Notes under the pieces: generated by a model
Seen by the model: only the letters and a program-made list of their open reading frames with translations
What the model was told of the DNA's origin: nothing
Database searches by the model: none
DNA from: Sphingobacterium yanglingense
Lineage (GTDB): Bacteria > Bacteroidota > Bacteroidia > Sphingobacteriales > Sphingobacteriaceae
DNA: 64,000 nt
Reading direction: 5' to 3'
Assembly: GCF_004363245.1 (NCBI RefSeq)
Contig: NZ_SNYV01000011.1
Span: forward strand, 62,001 to 126,000
Part shown: positions 1 through 10,600 of the stretch, one piece after another
How positions within the stretch are numbered: position 1 is the first letter of the stretch
How the letters are laid out: each line of letters begins with the position of its first letter
Position numbers and translations under genes: made by a program

Positions 1-1826
1 ACCTTTCAAACCGACTGTCGAACACGTTAGGGCTTACCTTGCATCTCGGTCGAGATACCCGTCGACTGAATCCTGACGATGAGATCACGAGAATTAAGTC
101 CTCTGCACAGGAAAAAGGCTTCTCTATCCATGCTAGAGGGGATTATCGAACAGGAAAGGACTGGTGGAGGGGGCTTGATTATGCGGCAAGGTTGTCCTAC
201 ACGCACAAGAATGGTGACTATCAGGAACAATATACTGCAGCTACATCTGCCTATGGTATGACCTATCTGGATGGTGCTATACTGACCAATCGGCCGGGGA
301 TGCGGCTGTATGATGTCAAGGGTACGGAGATTACCCGGATACCAGAGGGAGAGGAAAGTAAATATGCGGTTTATCTGCCCAGTACCTATCTCGGTAAGCA
401 TCATGTCGAGGGTAAGGAGCTGAACCTATTTTTGAATGTAGGAGCACAATTTTTCAATCGGCTGGGAAATACGGCACACAACTGGAGTATGGGTGCGGAT
501 TACCGTTCGGACGCTAATAAAGGAGCTGGGAAAAGTTTCGCAGACAGCCTTCCGCCATACCGTAATTTGCAATACGTAAACTCAGCTTACCGTAACAGAA
601 GCTACTCGGATATCCCGGCTTTACATCAATTGGGACTATATGTAGAAGATAATATCGTCGCACGGTTAATGGGGCGTACAGTGAATGTCGCAGCAGGGCT
701 ACGTTACGATTATTTCGGACAGGGGAGGTCGGTATGGGCTCCTCGTCTGAATGCAAATATGGAGGTGTTTCCCGGGGTATTGGTATTACGGACGGGATAT
801 GGTGTGCTTGCCAAAGGACCTAGCTTACTGTACCTGTATCCTGAGAATGCTTATTTCGACTATGTTAATGTCAACGAGATGGCCACAGGTAGGGAGGATG
901 CCGTATTTATGACAACAACACGCGTGTTTGAAACCCAAAATCCGGAACTGAAGATTGAAACGAATGTGAAGCGTGAATTAGGGCTGGATTTTAAACTGGG
1001 CAAATCTAAGCTGAGCCTTACGGGATTTAAGGAAAGTCGACATAACGGCTATGGGATAGGGAATACGATAGAATCTTTCAGACCTGTTCAATTTGTACAG
1101 TACGAACGGGTCGGTACTACCGGCACTACGTTTAAAGAAATATCTTCTGATGCAGTATTGGCTAAATTTAATCGGCCACATAACAATAATCGATTGGATA
1201 AAAACGGAGTAGAGTTTCAACTGGATCTTGCGCGTATCAATAGCATACGTACGCAGTTTGGGATGTATGGAGCTTATATTCAGCAGAAGGCATACACAGC
1301 TGATTATTTTTACTACGATGGGCAAAGTGGGGCTGGAGCGAATAGCCGTACACACATCGGACTGTACGAACCGGAAATGACTCAGGTGCATGAGCGGTCA
1401 TTGGTCTCGACATTGAAAATGGTACATAATATTCCTAAGATAGGGCTAGCGGTTACCCTTACAGCAGATATTATCTGGAATGAATCCGACTGGACGGTGT
1501 ACGGCAATGATTCTATTCCGGTTAAATATATCGATAAGAACGATGGACAGGTTTATAATTTTGATCTAGAAAAACGCGATAACCCAGCGTTTAAAGCCTT
1601 GTTAAGACCCGTAGCCCGCACTATGGAAACGGTGGAAAGCTACCCGCCAATGGTGAATTTTAATATCAATCTGACAAAGGAAATAAAGGATTTTATGCGG
1701 GTTTCATTCTTTGCCAATAATATGTTCCGCTACCATCAGGTGGTGCGTTCTGATAGGGTTCGTTCGGATTACTACCGTCGAAATATTCCATTCTTTTTTG
1801 GGTTCAAAATGGGGCTCTATTTATAA
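1..1826 (+). CDS. TonB-dependent outer-membrane receptor, C-terminal part (5' end outside window)
   Basis: The frame is open from base 3 with no stop, so the gene starts left of the window and the plug domain is missing. About 607 residues are visible. They show alternating aromatic/polar beta-strand patterns and many Tyr/Asn/Gly-rich turns typical of a 22-strand TonB-receptor barrel, and they end in a hydrophobic strand (FFFGFKMGLYL), the usual C-terminal outer-membrane insertion signal. The gene leads an operon: a DUF4876-type lipoprotein begins 14 bases later. In this family arrangement the receptor imports a ligand with TonB energy. The substrate cannot be read from the visible part. Barrel assignment is firm; ligand unknown. 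Confidence 0.85.
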   Translation, partial: LSNRLSNTLGLTLHLGRDTRRLNPDDEITRIKSSAQEKGFSIHARGDYRTGKDWWRGLDYAARLSYTHKNGDYQEQYTAATSAYGMTYLDGAILTNRPGMRLYDVKGTEITRIPEGEESKYAVYLPSTYLGKHHVEGKELNLFLNVGAQFFNRLGNTAHNWSMGADYRSDANKGAGKSFADSLPPYRNLQYVNSAYRNRSYSDIPALHQLGLYVEDNIVARLMGRTVNVAAGLRYDYFGQGRSVWAPRLNANMEVFPGVLVLRTGYGVLAKGPSLLYLYPENAYFDYVNVNEMATGREDAVFMTTTRVFETQNPELKIETNVKRELGLDFKLGKSKLSLTGFKESRHNGYGIGNTIESFRPVQFVQYERVGTTGTTFKEISSDAVLAKFNRPHNNNRLDKNGVEFQLDLARINSIRTQFGMYGAYIQQKAYTADYFYYDGQSGAGANSRTHIGLYEPEMTQVHERSLVSTLKMVHNIPKIGLAVTLTADIIWNESDWTVYGNDSIPVKYIDKNDGQVYNFDLEKRDNPAFKALLRPVARTMETVESYPPMVNFNINLTKEIKDFMRVSFFANNMFRYHQVVRSDRVRSDYYRRNIPFFFGFKMGLYL

Positions 1827-1840
1827 TAATCTATACAACA

Positions 1841-3082
1841 ATGAAAACGCAATTATATATGCTATTAAAAGCAGGTGTCTTATTATCGGCCATGACCATA
1901 ATATCCTGTGCAAAGATTAATATGGCTCTAGAGACAGATGATATCAAGTACATCCAGTTGGAGCTGGAGGCGCTCCCCATGCTTGCAGATATCAAATCTA
2001 CGGCTGGTCTAAAGGTGGTATTGGAAAACTATACCGAAAAATACCGTATCGAACGTGAACTGAATGAAGGAACGACGAAAATTGATAGTATCATACCGGG
2101 GCGTTATAGTATAACGATTTCAGGAGAACTGGATAATGGCGGGGACCGCTTTTTTTTGAATGGGAGTCTACCCAACTATATGTTGCTGCCCGGCAACGAA
2201 AGGATAAGAGTGAATGTGGATGGAGCAAAAGTGGGACCGCTGGCATTTACCGAAATCTTTTATGCCGGAACTGCTCCGTTTTATTTTAGGAATCAGTTTT
2301 ACGAGATCACGAATAACTCGGATGAGCTCGTATATCTGGACGGCTTATATTTTGCCAATTTGCATCCTACAATCGCTACGACGACGCTACCGGTTTGGCC
2401 AGCGGAAGATAACGGCGCGTATGCCTATGCACAGCGTATATGGAAGATCCCTGGCGCTGGACGGGACTATCCACTGAAACCTGGGGAAGCGGTGACTATT
2501 GCGCAATTTGCAGCCAACCACAAGTTGCCCCAGTACAATCCAAATTCGCCTATCGACTGCTCGAAGTCCGAGTTTGAGTTTAATATGGACAATCCCAATT
2601 TCCCGAATCAGCCGGCTATCGATATGAAACATGTGTTTTACGATGGCCGAGCGGCCAAAGGATCCATACCGCAATATCTGACCTCTGTGTTTGGTGCTGC
2701 TTATATCTTATTTCGTGTTCCAGAAAATGATACCTATGACCCTGTAGGAAATACAAACTTACAAACGAGGGATCTAGGTACAACGTCAGCCACACTGTAT
2801 GCTAAAGTACCGCTTAAATATGTAATCGATGCAGTAGAAGCTGCTCATAATGAAAGTATGATCGGTGCCAAGCGGGTTCCATCGGTTATCGACGCGGGAA
2901 TGACTTGGGTGGGTGCAACATATAATTCGCTTGGTGTAAGACGTAAAGTCGTTGGTAGACGCGCTGATGGAAGTCCGATTTTTATGGATACGAACAACAG
3001 TACTGTTGATTTTGAAAGACAGGTGGTACCTGAATTCCGTCATTACGGTCAAGGTGTACCGGTATGGTCTAATGCAAACTAA
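1841..3082 (+). CDS. DUF4876-type lipoprotein, partner of the TonB receptor
   Basis: A 413-residue protein with a lipoprotein signal peptide: hydrophobic residues 8-21 and a lipobox ending IISC, with the lipidated Cys at position 23. The middle carries an 'EIFYAGT...FYFRNQFYEITNNSDE..YLDGLYFA' type stretch (residues about 137-170), which I associate with DUF4876, a family usually found beside TonB receptors in Bacteroidota. It sits 14 bases after the receptor and 19 bases before the next gene, so it is probably co-transcribed and acts at the outer membrane, perhaps as a surface ligand-binding subunit like SusD. The family call is from memory of its pattern; a specific function is not known. 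Confidence 0.72.
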   Translation: MKTQLYMLLKAGVLLSAMTIISCAKINMALETDDIKYIQLELEALPMLADIKSTAGLKVVLENYTEKYRIERELNEGTTKIDSIIPGRYSITISGELDNGGDRFFLNGSLPNYMLLPGNERIRVNVDGAKVGPLAFTEIFYAGTAPFYFRNQFYEITNNSDELVYLDGLYFANLHPTIATTTLPVWPAEDNGAYAYAQRIWKIPGAGRDYPLKPGEAVTIAQFAANHKLPQYNPNSPIDCSKSEFEFNMDNPNFPNQPAIDMKHVFYDGRAAKGSIPQYLTSVFGAAYILFRVPENDTYDPVGNTNLQTRDLGTTSATLYAKVPLKYVIDAVEAAHNESMIGAKRVPSVIDAGMTWVGATYNSLGVRRKVVGRRADGSPIFMDTNNSTVDFERQVVPEFRHYGQGVPVWSNAN

Positions 3083-3101
3083 TCCACCTACTATATATAT
3101 T

Positions 3102-4655
3102 ATGACACTTTTAAAAAAAATTATCGCCTGTGGTGCAGTGGTATTGGCATTCGCTATATCGTCCTTGTATGCGCAGGAAATTGTACAGCAAAAGAATGTA
3201 CTCACCTTGGAAATACTGGATTCACTGGGGACCTGGCGCAACAGTAAGAATGCGGCTGGTCTGATTTGGGATAAGCCTATGGTTTTCTCAAAGATAGAGA
3301 TGGACTATGCTAGGGAGCAAGGGAATTTTAAACGTCCGGAAGTACCAGCCCGTAGCAATAGTCAGGGGGTATATGGCATCGGAAGTACTTATATAAACGA
3401 TTCCTATATCCAAGGATTTCTCTCCTACAATAGGCATAAGAGGGAGGACGCTTCTTTCAATGCTTCGCTGATCGACCCAACACGGGATATGCCTTATCGG
3501 GTGTTGGATAGCAACGCTAGCGATTGGATTAACCAACATTATAAAATGGGGTTCGATTGGACAAGTCCGGTATTAAGTGACCGTTGGTCTATAGGGCTAG
3601 GAATGCGTTATGATGCTTCTAGTGGAGCCAAGCAACGGGATATAAGGGCAAAAATCAGCTCGTATGCGCTGCAGGTATCGCCTGCTGTTGTTTATGCGCT
3701 GACCGCCAAGCAACGTATAGGTGCGCATGTTTCCTATAGAAATAGCAAGGAGGAATCGGAAAATAGCAATGTAAATGTGTATGTAGATCAAGGTTACTAC
3801 CTGCATTATGGCCTTGGCCATGCGATCCCTTATGTAGGTAGTGGTACCAACCTGAATTATAAAGGGGACACTTGGGGAACAGGAATACAGTATGAATGGA
3901 AGGGAAATTGGGATTTGTTTGCTTCCTCGGCTTATCATATAGGTGCAGAGCGTGTCACAATGGGCCTTTTAGAGACAAGAAGTGAGGGGCTGTTATTGAA
4001 GAAGGATATTTCTACCGAAGTGATAGCAAGACGAGTTAAGGGGCAATATATACATCGGATTACGGTCTCTCACCGCTGGCACGGCAATGTTGGAACTGAA
4101 TTCTGGAATGAATTTGTCTCGGGGGTGGATAGTGAGGGGTATGTAAACCGCTATCGTGCCAATCGTAGCCGATATGAGGGACAGCAATGGCGAGCCCACT
4201 ACCTGTGGATGGAGGAGACACCTTGGGGATACCGATGGAAGCTAGATGCTCTTATGTCTTATGATCAACAAAAAGACCGTTACATTTTGCCTGAATCGAG
4301 TATGATGATAGCGCATATGAATTATGGGATGGGAGTTTCGAGAGCTTTTAACTGGAATAGGTCGGTGTGGGCTATTGGCGCTAAAGTCTTACGCAAACAG
4401 AATCTAAAGGGGGAGTATAGTTATGGCGGTAATAGATCGGACGAATGGCCTGTGACGGAGCTGATGCAGGGCGATCTGCACTATCTGAAAGCGAGCTATT
4501 GGCGGTTAGATATTCCATTGACCTATACCGTTAAGTTACCAAAGGTAGACCAGCAGGAACTATACATGCGCGGAAACTTATTTTGGATTGATCCGGCCAG
4601 CGGTGGTGGAAAGAACCGAAAGGGAGGAGAATTAGCTTTAGGAATGACATTTTAA
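3102..4655 (+). CDS. DUF6850-type outer-membrane beta-barrel protein
   Basis: A 517-residue protein. I place the start at the ATG at 3102, because it gives a clean signal peptide (MTLLKK, hydrophobic core 7-22, cleavage near LYA-QE at 24). A longer reading from 2952 would overlap the previous gene by 131 bases. The mature part is rich in Tyr, Trp, Arg and Gly with repeated short amphipathic strands, as in outer-membrane barrels. It ends in GGELALGMTF, a barrel-like last strand. Following a TonB receptor and a DUF4876 lipoprotein, it fits DUF6850, which I recall as their usual third partner. The role (porin, assembly factor or accessory receptor) is unknown. Confidence 0.68.
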   Translation: MTLLKKIIACGAVVLAFAISSLYAQEIVQQKNVLTLEILDSLGTWRNSKNAAGLIWDKPMVFSKIEMDYAREQGNFKRPEVPARSNSQGVYGIGSTYINDSYIQGFLSYNRHKREDASFNASLIDPTRDMPYRVLDSNASDWINQHYKMGFDWTSPVLSDRWSIGLGMRYDASSGAKQRDIRAKISSYALQVSPAVVYALTAKQRIGAHVSYRNSKEESENSNVNVYVDQGYYLHYGLGHAIPYVGSGTNLNYKGDTWGTGIQYEWKGNWDLFASSAYHIGAERVTMGLLETRSEGLLLKKDISTEVIARRVKGQYIHRITVSHRWHGNVGTEFWNEFVSGVDSEGYVNRYRANRSRYEGQQWRAHYLWMEETPWGYRWKLDALMSYDQQKDRYILPESSMMIAHMNYGMGVSRAFNWNRSVWAIGAKVLRKQNLKGEYSYGGNRSDEWPVTELMQGDLHYLKASYWRLDIPLTYTVKLPKVDQQELYMRGNLFWIDPASGGGKNRKGGELALGMTF

Positions 4656-4709
4656 ATAAGGGAACGGATCTGCTCATCAGTGGATCTAGAAATGATAATA
4701 ATATATAAT

Positions 4710-5558
4710 ATGAACAAAATTATTTTAACGATATTCTTTGGTTTGCTATTGTTGGTAGGATGTCGTGTTGTAAAACCTGTGCAGCTGAAAAATGAAGTAA
4801 TAACGTCTTCGGTTGTAAGATTGAGAGATTCTATACTGCAGGAGGGATTGGATGGAGAAGCATTATATACGCTGATGGGGGATGTTAAACCCATGAGCAG
4901 CGTGGTGTCTTTTTCCTTCCCCATAGGGAATGGAGATAGTAGTATACAGTTGGACGAGATGGTCTTACCGGTAGATTCTTTGCGTTATTTGGCTCGTATA
5001 AATCAAATACAACAAGCCGTAAGCCTGATTGATCTTCCCGATCTCAAGTTTGTTCTTGTGCCTTATCGAAGTGCATATTCAAAGACCAGGATACTACAGT
5101 TGAGTGTCGTGCGTATCTCCAAGTTGGACAGTCTGTTGGAAGCCAAATCACAATTCTTTGGACAATATGGCTTCGCACCAGGGGCTGATCCTGCAGTGGT
5201 GCTTTCAGTAAATGAGTATGAAAAAAAGTATGAGCGATTACGTGGTTATGGATATCTGTTCGGTTATCCGGATTATGCGGTAGACTTCTTTGTGGGGGCC
5301 TTTAGGGAGTCTGATGTTACGGGTAAACATGTAAGCCGTAAGTTTTTTCATATACCGACTTTTGAAAGAGCGGAGGGGAATTTTGTATATGCTTATCCGG
5401 TGGACTATACGCCCGGATTACAGGATTCTGCCTTGTATCAACGATCTGAAACACTATTGAAGCGGTACAAGCTACTGCGTAGCCGCTATACAAATGGCGT
5501 TGATACTGTGCTGAGGGCATATGAACTATTACGGGATGTAGCCCGTAACAAGGTGTAG
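4710..5558 (+). CDS. Lipoprotein of unknown function in the receptor operon
   Basis: A 282-residue protein. The ATG at 4710 starts an ideal short lipoprotein signal (MNKIIL, hydrophobic 4-16, lipobox LLVGC with Cys18). An in-frame GTG at 4680 would only add a hydrophobic leader and is less likely. The rest is mixed alpha/beta with several Arg/Lys-rich segments, and I recognise no domain. The gene is 54 bases after the barrel gene, and its stop touches the permease ATG directly. The location predicts membrane-anchored periplasmic or surface exposure and a role in the same uptake process. No function is assigned. Confidence 0.7.
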   Translation: MNKIILTIFFGLLLLVGCRVVKPVQLKNEVITSSVVRLRDSILQEGLDGEALYTLMGDVKPMSSVVSFSFPIGNGDSSIQLDEMVLPVDSLRYLARINQIQQAVSLIDLPDLKFVLVPYRSAYSKTRILQLSVVRISKLDSLLEAKSQFFGQYGFAPGADPAVVLSVNEYEKKYERLRGYGYLFGYPDYAVDFFVGAFRESDVTGKHVSRKFFHIPTFERAEGNFVYAYPVDYTPGLQDSALYQRSETLLKRYKLLRSRYTNGVDTVLRAYELLRDVARNKV

Positions 5559-6770
5559 ATGAAGGTATTCGGGAAGAGGCCGTCTGCGGAAAAGCTGGGA
5601 GTGGGTGCAGGTATAGCACTCACTGTCTCTAATATGGTTGGAACCGGGGTGTTTACGGGCCTCGGTTATCAATTGTACGATAACAGTTCGATATGGTCAG
5701 TGTGTCTACTGTGGATTCTAGGTGGGTTTACTGCTTTTTGTGGAGCGGTAGCGTACTATCGGTTAATAAGTATTTATCCAGGGTCGGGGGGTGAAACACA
5801 TTTTGTGGCGCAGATGTACGGTAGATGGTTGGGACTTCTAGTTGCTTTACTTTCTGTTGTGTTTGGATTTATGGCTCCGATAGCGCTGTCGGCGATTGCT
5901 TTCGCAAGTTATTTGCAGACTTTAATCCCTTGGGATCTAAAAATATTGGCCTGCCTTGCTATCGTGCTGGTCAGTATGGTGCATCTACTGCGCCTGACGG
6001 TTAGGGGAGCTTTTCAGACTGGATTGGCTGTAGTTAAGATGGGAATGATAATGCTTTTTATCGTGGCTGGTCTAATGTACGATAATGGTGCGGCTAAATT
6101 GGATTGGGCGATTCAAAGAGAAGAAGTCGACGCTATCTTCACGGCTCCTTTTCTGGGAGCGTTGATGTTTGTGCATTATGCATACTCCGGATGGAATACG
6201 AGTGTCTATGTCTTTAGCGAACTGGAAAACAAACGAACAGTTTACGTTTCTTTATTTTTTTCGGTAGTATGGATTACGGTGTTGTATGTCCTATTGAATA
6301 TTGTATTTATGCGCAGTGTGGATATTGATCTCTTGAGAGGGGTGACGGAGGTTGGACAGGTAGTAGGGGATGCAATATTTGGTCCGATCTATGGCGGGAT
6401 CCTGGTGTCTATCATAGGGCTGCTATTGATCGGAAATGTAAGCGCAATGGTGTGGGCGGGAGCACAGGTGTCGTTAAAATATAAAGAACTTCTACCGATA
6501 GGAGGTTCGTCGGGAGGGAAGAACAGTTTGCATGTACTAATTATCGCAGTGGGTAGTATCTTGTTTGTGTTGAAGTATGACTTTGAAAAGCTGTTATTGA
6601 TTACCTCTTGTATCTTGTCTCTTGTTTCTGTGGCTGTAGTGTTGGGCTTATTTTGGACACCTATAAGACTGCGAAAACCTCATGATCTGACTTTCGGCAC
6701 TAAGATCTGTGTAATCTTTTATGCGATAATGATGTTATCTTCCAGTATCTATGTTTTGCTTATCTTCTAG
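5559..6770 (+). CDS. APC-superfamily amino acid permease
   Basis: A 403-residue inner-membrane protein with about 12 hydrophobic segments. The N-terminal 'SNMVGTGVFTGLG' (residues 24-36) is the glycine-rich first helix break of APC/LAT-type amino acid transporters. 'YSGWNTSVYVFSELEN' (about 209-224) is the matching helix 6 region, where family members bind substrate. The ATG follows the stop codon of the preceding lipoprotein with no gap, so translation is probably coupled. Together with the outer-membrane receptor genes it completes a path from outside to cytoplasm. This suggests the operon imports an amino acid, peptide-derived or amine-containing compound; the substrate itself is unproven. 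Confidence 0.82.
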   Translation: MKVFGKRPSAEKLGVGAGIALTVSNMVGTGVFTGLGYQLYDNSSIWSVCLLWILGGFTAFCGAVAYYRLISIYPGSGGETHFVAQMYGRWLGLLVALLSVVFGFMAPIALSAIAFASYLQTLIPWDLKILACLAIVLVSMVHLLRLTVRGAFQTGLAVVKMGMIMLFIVAGLMYDNGAAKLDWAIQREEVDAIFTAPFLGALMFVHYAYSGWNTSVYVFSELENKRTVYVSLFFSVVWITVLYVLLNIVFMRSVDIDLLRGVTEVGQVVGDAIFGPIYGGILVSIIGLLLIGNVSAMVWAGAQVSLKYKELLPIGGSSGGKNSLHVLIIAVGSILFVLKYDFEKLLLITSCILSLVSVAVVLGLFWTPIRLRKPHDLTFGTKICVIFYAIMMLSSSIYVLLIF

Positions 6771-6780
6771 CTTGGGTGAT

Positions 6781-7335
6781 GTATATGAGTAAGGAGTAGG
6801 AGAGTTATCGAATGAACCCCGACTAAGTCGGGACTTCGTTTCACTACGCATGTTATCGAGTTGTCGAGTGAAGAACCTGGGCGTCACTGCGAGAGGTAAG
6901 TTTCGACAGTAAAAGTAACGTCACCCTGAGTGGAGTGAAACGGAATCGAACGGGTCTACAAACTGTATAGTATTAATATTATAGTTCCTAGATCTCTCCA
7001 CTTCGGTCGAGAGGACGAGATAGATTTACAAACCGAGCTTACCGTAGATAATCTGTCATTGCAAGAGGTTAGTTTTTTAACAAACACAGCGGAGTTTTAA
7101 TGATAGTGTCTAACTTTAACCGAGCTTGCGAGCTCACCAAAGGTAATCCGTCTTTGCGAAGATCAGCCAGTAGGCGGAAACGAAGCAATCTTAAAACGGA
7201 TTTACGATATATGGTTTATAGATCGGTTTGCTACGCATCTGCCTTCGGCGGTCGTAGCCTCGCGATGACGACATAGTTTGTAAACCGAGCTTGCGAGCTC
7301 AACGTAGGTAATCTGTCATTGGAAACGTAGTGAGG
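6781..7335. repeat. Mosaic of dispersed intergenic repeats, left of the DUF4132 gene
   Basis: Non-coding. It holds several repeat modules that recur at 13043-13365. One contains 'GTCACTGCGAGAGGTAAG'. Another, 6920-6970, contains 'CACCCTGAGT', 'GGAATCGAACGGGTCTA' and 'ACTGTATAG'. A third, containing 'GAGCTTGCGAGCTC' then 'GGTAATC.GTC', occurs at 7118-7159 and 7282-7322, with a shortened copy at 7031-7062. A perfect hairpin, CCCGACT-A-AGTCGGG, lies at 6818-6832. The segments resemble the 'CACCCTGAG' and 'GTCATTGCGAG' intergenic repeats that I recall from many Bacteroidota genomes. No gene was found. Confidence 0.85.
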
Positions 7336-7621
7336 AAGTGAAGAAGTGAAGAAGGCGACGGCCGCTAGGCCGATTATATATACCCAAGGACGAATTGTAA
7401 ATGGCATGCAACGGATATAAAACAGGTTCAATATTTCTGCAAACAATTTTGTACTTTGTCTTATAGGATGTACCTCTTATTATTTAGGAAGTCTCTGTAA
7501 TGCGGTTAGCATGTTGTCTGCCAGTAGGTAGTTGTTGGGGCAACAAAATTTCAGCAATTGAGATGAATTAGTTAATTTGGGGTATTTAATGACGTATCTT
7601 TCACTTTAATAATTATCATCT
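7336..7621. other. Intergenic leader before the DUF4132 gene
   Basis: No convincing gene. A small perfect hairpin, TTGTTG-GGG-CAACAA, lies at 7532-7546. A possible -7 element TATCTTTC (7595-7602, seven of eight matches to TAnnTTTG) lies 19 bases before the ATG, but the nearest TTTG upstream (7576-7579) is only 15 bases away, short for a -33 element. The promoter call is weak. Confidence 0.35.
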
Positions 7622-10600
7622 ATGATCCCCGCTGAAAAAGCCAGAGAGTTTATAACACAACATGATAAGATCTCGATTCCCAAAGAAGATTTTGAGCGTT
7701 TTTCTGAACCGTATAAGATCTTAGGACTTTATATCACAAACCAACTTTCAGAGTATTACGACTATTCGTCTAATTTTAGACGCTATCAGGAGCAGTTCGG
7801 TACGGATTCGAAAACGAATCCCTGGAACACGAAGGAAGGACTTGAGTTGGCGAACTTGCTTTATGGCACAGGGATAGGCCCCTATATTACCCGGATATGG
7901 GATTTTATGGATAGTCTACCTTATCAGGATAGATATACTAAACGCTCGTTTCGGATAGATCCTTCGCAGGCGTATTCGAAGAATAAACTGGGAAGGCTGA
8001 TTTCTATCTACTATGGTGGGAACAATGGCTTTAACAGTATGGATCCGCTAGATAAGATGCAGTATGATGTGTATCAGAATGTGCAGGATATTGGTTTATA
8101 TTATGCTTTATTGCTCATGGATGAGCCTGAGAAATACTACCCATTGCTGGAAGAGATTTTTCTTGGCGAACATGAAATCGGAGGAGTGTCTACGGAGCTG
8201 ATCAGGGCTTTGCTTCTGACAGAAGAGGATAGGAACCATCTTTTGGTGGAGAAGTTGCTATTGGCTGCACAGCAGCAAGAAGGTTTGCGGCAGACCATAC
8301 TGGAGACCTTGGATTTTACATCGGTCAAAGCGTTGAAGCGTTTTATCAAGCTGATATTGGAACATAACCTGATGCGCTTTTCTTCGGTGGTGCGTGCGGT
8401 GGATACCTGGTTCGGTTTTGGTTGGGAGGCGCCAAAGACGGCTACGGTAAAGCGTGTCCTGGAATTGGCGCTACAGTTTTTGGAACATCCGGAGCAGGTG
8501 GAGGGGGTATTGGATACAAAGGATAACCTTGAGCTCTATGTGGCACTTTGGGCTAAAGCGATTGAGGATGTAGATAAGGCTAATACATTGGTAGTCGATG
8601 TGGTTACGAGCGAATCGTCTGCATTGATGTCAAAGTTGGTGGCATTGTATTTTATGCGGGCGACGGAGCGGACGAATACGGACTTGACGGCTTATGCGGA
8701 AATACATGCTGACGAGGATATAGAGTTGGGCTATTGGTTATTGTCTAATCTGGCGATGCATGAGATGTCGGACGGACTGATGGCCAAATTTGTGGCTTTG
8801 GCGGGCAAATTGCCAACGGCAGGAAAGGTCTATTCGGAAAGAGGTTTTGCCTGGATGAACTATACCATCAAGCCGGAAGATATCTATGATGCGATGTTTG
8901 CCTACCTGCAGCCGCATCAGTTTGCGCAGTTGGCGGATGACCTGGTATCGATACCTTCGAGTTCGCGCGAAAAACTGATGCGCAAATTATTCCCGGATCA
9001 TTTTACCTATAGCTGGTCCTTTAAAAGTAACGGCGAGAAGGTCACACAGATGGACCTCCAAGCGGACGATTGGCAGCGGAAGGTAATCCGGCAGGCGATA
9101 GTAGATCGGAATACCTCGGTGTCCTTTACGGGAATTAATCTGATGCGCTCGATAGCTGTACTGGAAGAAGATGTATTGCTGCTGGAAAACCTGTTGTCCC
9201 GTAAAGGGAAGGATATGCGCAAGGCTGCTATCGAGATCTTGCTGCAACAGCCTACTGAGGTGTTGAAAGCTGCGCTGTCCCGCCTGTTGACATCCTCGAA
9301 TGTGGATCAGCGCCTAGGCGGGTTGGAGATGCTGACGATATTGCAGGATGATGCGGACTGGACTGAATATATCAAAGAACAGAAAGAGAAGTATGCGGCC
9401 CGTAAGCTGAATAAGAACGAGTCAATCTTTATCGCTAAACTGGATAATGAGTCTGTTGCTGCGGCTTTTACATTGGCGAATGGCTTTGGTGCTATAGATT
9501 ATAATGCGCTAACGGATTTTAAGTTGCCGAAAAGTCAGTTTGAAAAGCCTAAAAAGAAATTGTTGAGCTTTAAGAAGTCTGATTTTCTGTTTCCGGATCT
9601 GATCGATGCGAAGAAGACGGTGAAAGGTGTGAATAAACTTTATGCTTTATTTGATGCGCATAAAAAGATGGAATATACCTACGAAGGGTATGAGGGAGCT
9701 CAGGAAACGACCCTACTGCAGCATAGGATCACGGGAATAAACCGCATTGCAGAGGATAGCGATGCGATGCAGAGACTGGATAATCTTCCCCTGGCAGAAG
9801 TTTGGAAATCTTGGTACAAAGAAGTGGAGCTGAATGATTTTGAACTATATGCTGTTATCTGGTATATCAGAGGACGATATAATAGACAAGAGGTGCAAGC
9901 TGATCTGAAAGATTTTCAGTTGCAATATATACCTGAATTTGATGGTCTTAATTATGATAAGATAAACTACTTGTATCAGAGTGATTCGAACAAGATAATA
10001 ACGATAATAAACTATCTATTGGATGTATATGCGGACAAGCCTACCTGGGCTGCGTACAAGCTGGATGTGCTGGAAGATAGTTTGGCACGCTTCCCGGAAG
10101 AGTTGAAGAGCGTTACCTTCAATAACCCGGAGTATTTCTACAATCAATCCCTTCGCTGGACGTATATGATAGATGGGATGTTCTACCCGATAATGGATCA
10201 GGATCATGTGTATTATGACGAAGCGCAGTTGCTACGCTTGTATCAATTGCGGTTATATATTGCTTGTCAGCAGCTGGGACAGGGACAGGTTATGGGGACT
10301 GTAAAGGACGTGGTGCCTTTTTTAAAGAAGCTGTTTGATAATTCGAGCAATGTGAAGGTCGATATTCCAAGTTTTGAGCATATTTTTAAGGCATATAGCC
10401 TACAGCTGATCAATAATGATGACCTGCTGTTTTTATCCCTGCTGAACAAGGATATGTTTTTCATATTGGATGGGGGACAGAACTATCATACGAACCGCCT
10501 CAAACACTATACGATCCCGGAGATAAATGGCCTGCTGAAGAAGAATATGCTTACGGTGGAGCTGGAGCGGGGGGATATGCCTACGGAAGCGTCGCCATAT

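Noticed and set aside
2952..4655. Longer DUF6850-type protein starting at 2952
   Set aside because: It would overlap the DUF4876 gene by 131 bases and hide the clear signal peptide that begins at 3102.
7576..7602. A full -33/-7 promoter for the DUF4132 gene
   Set aside because: TTTG and TATCTTTC are present, but the spacing is only 15 bases and the -7 element has one mismatch. Kept only as a weak note in the leader entry.
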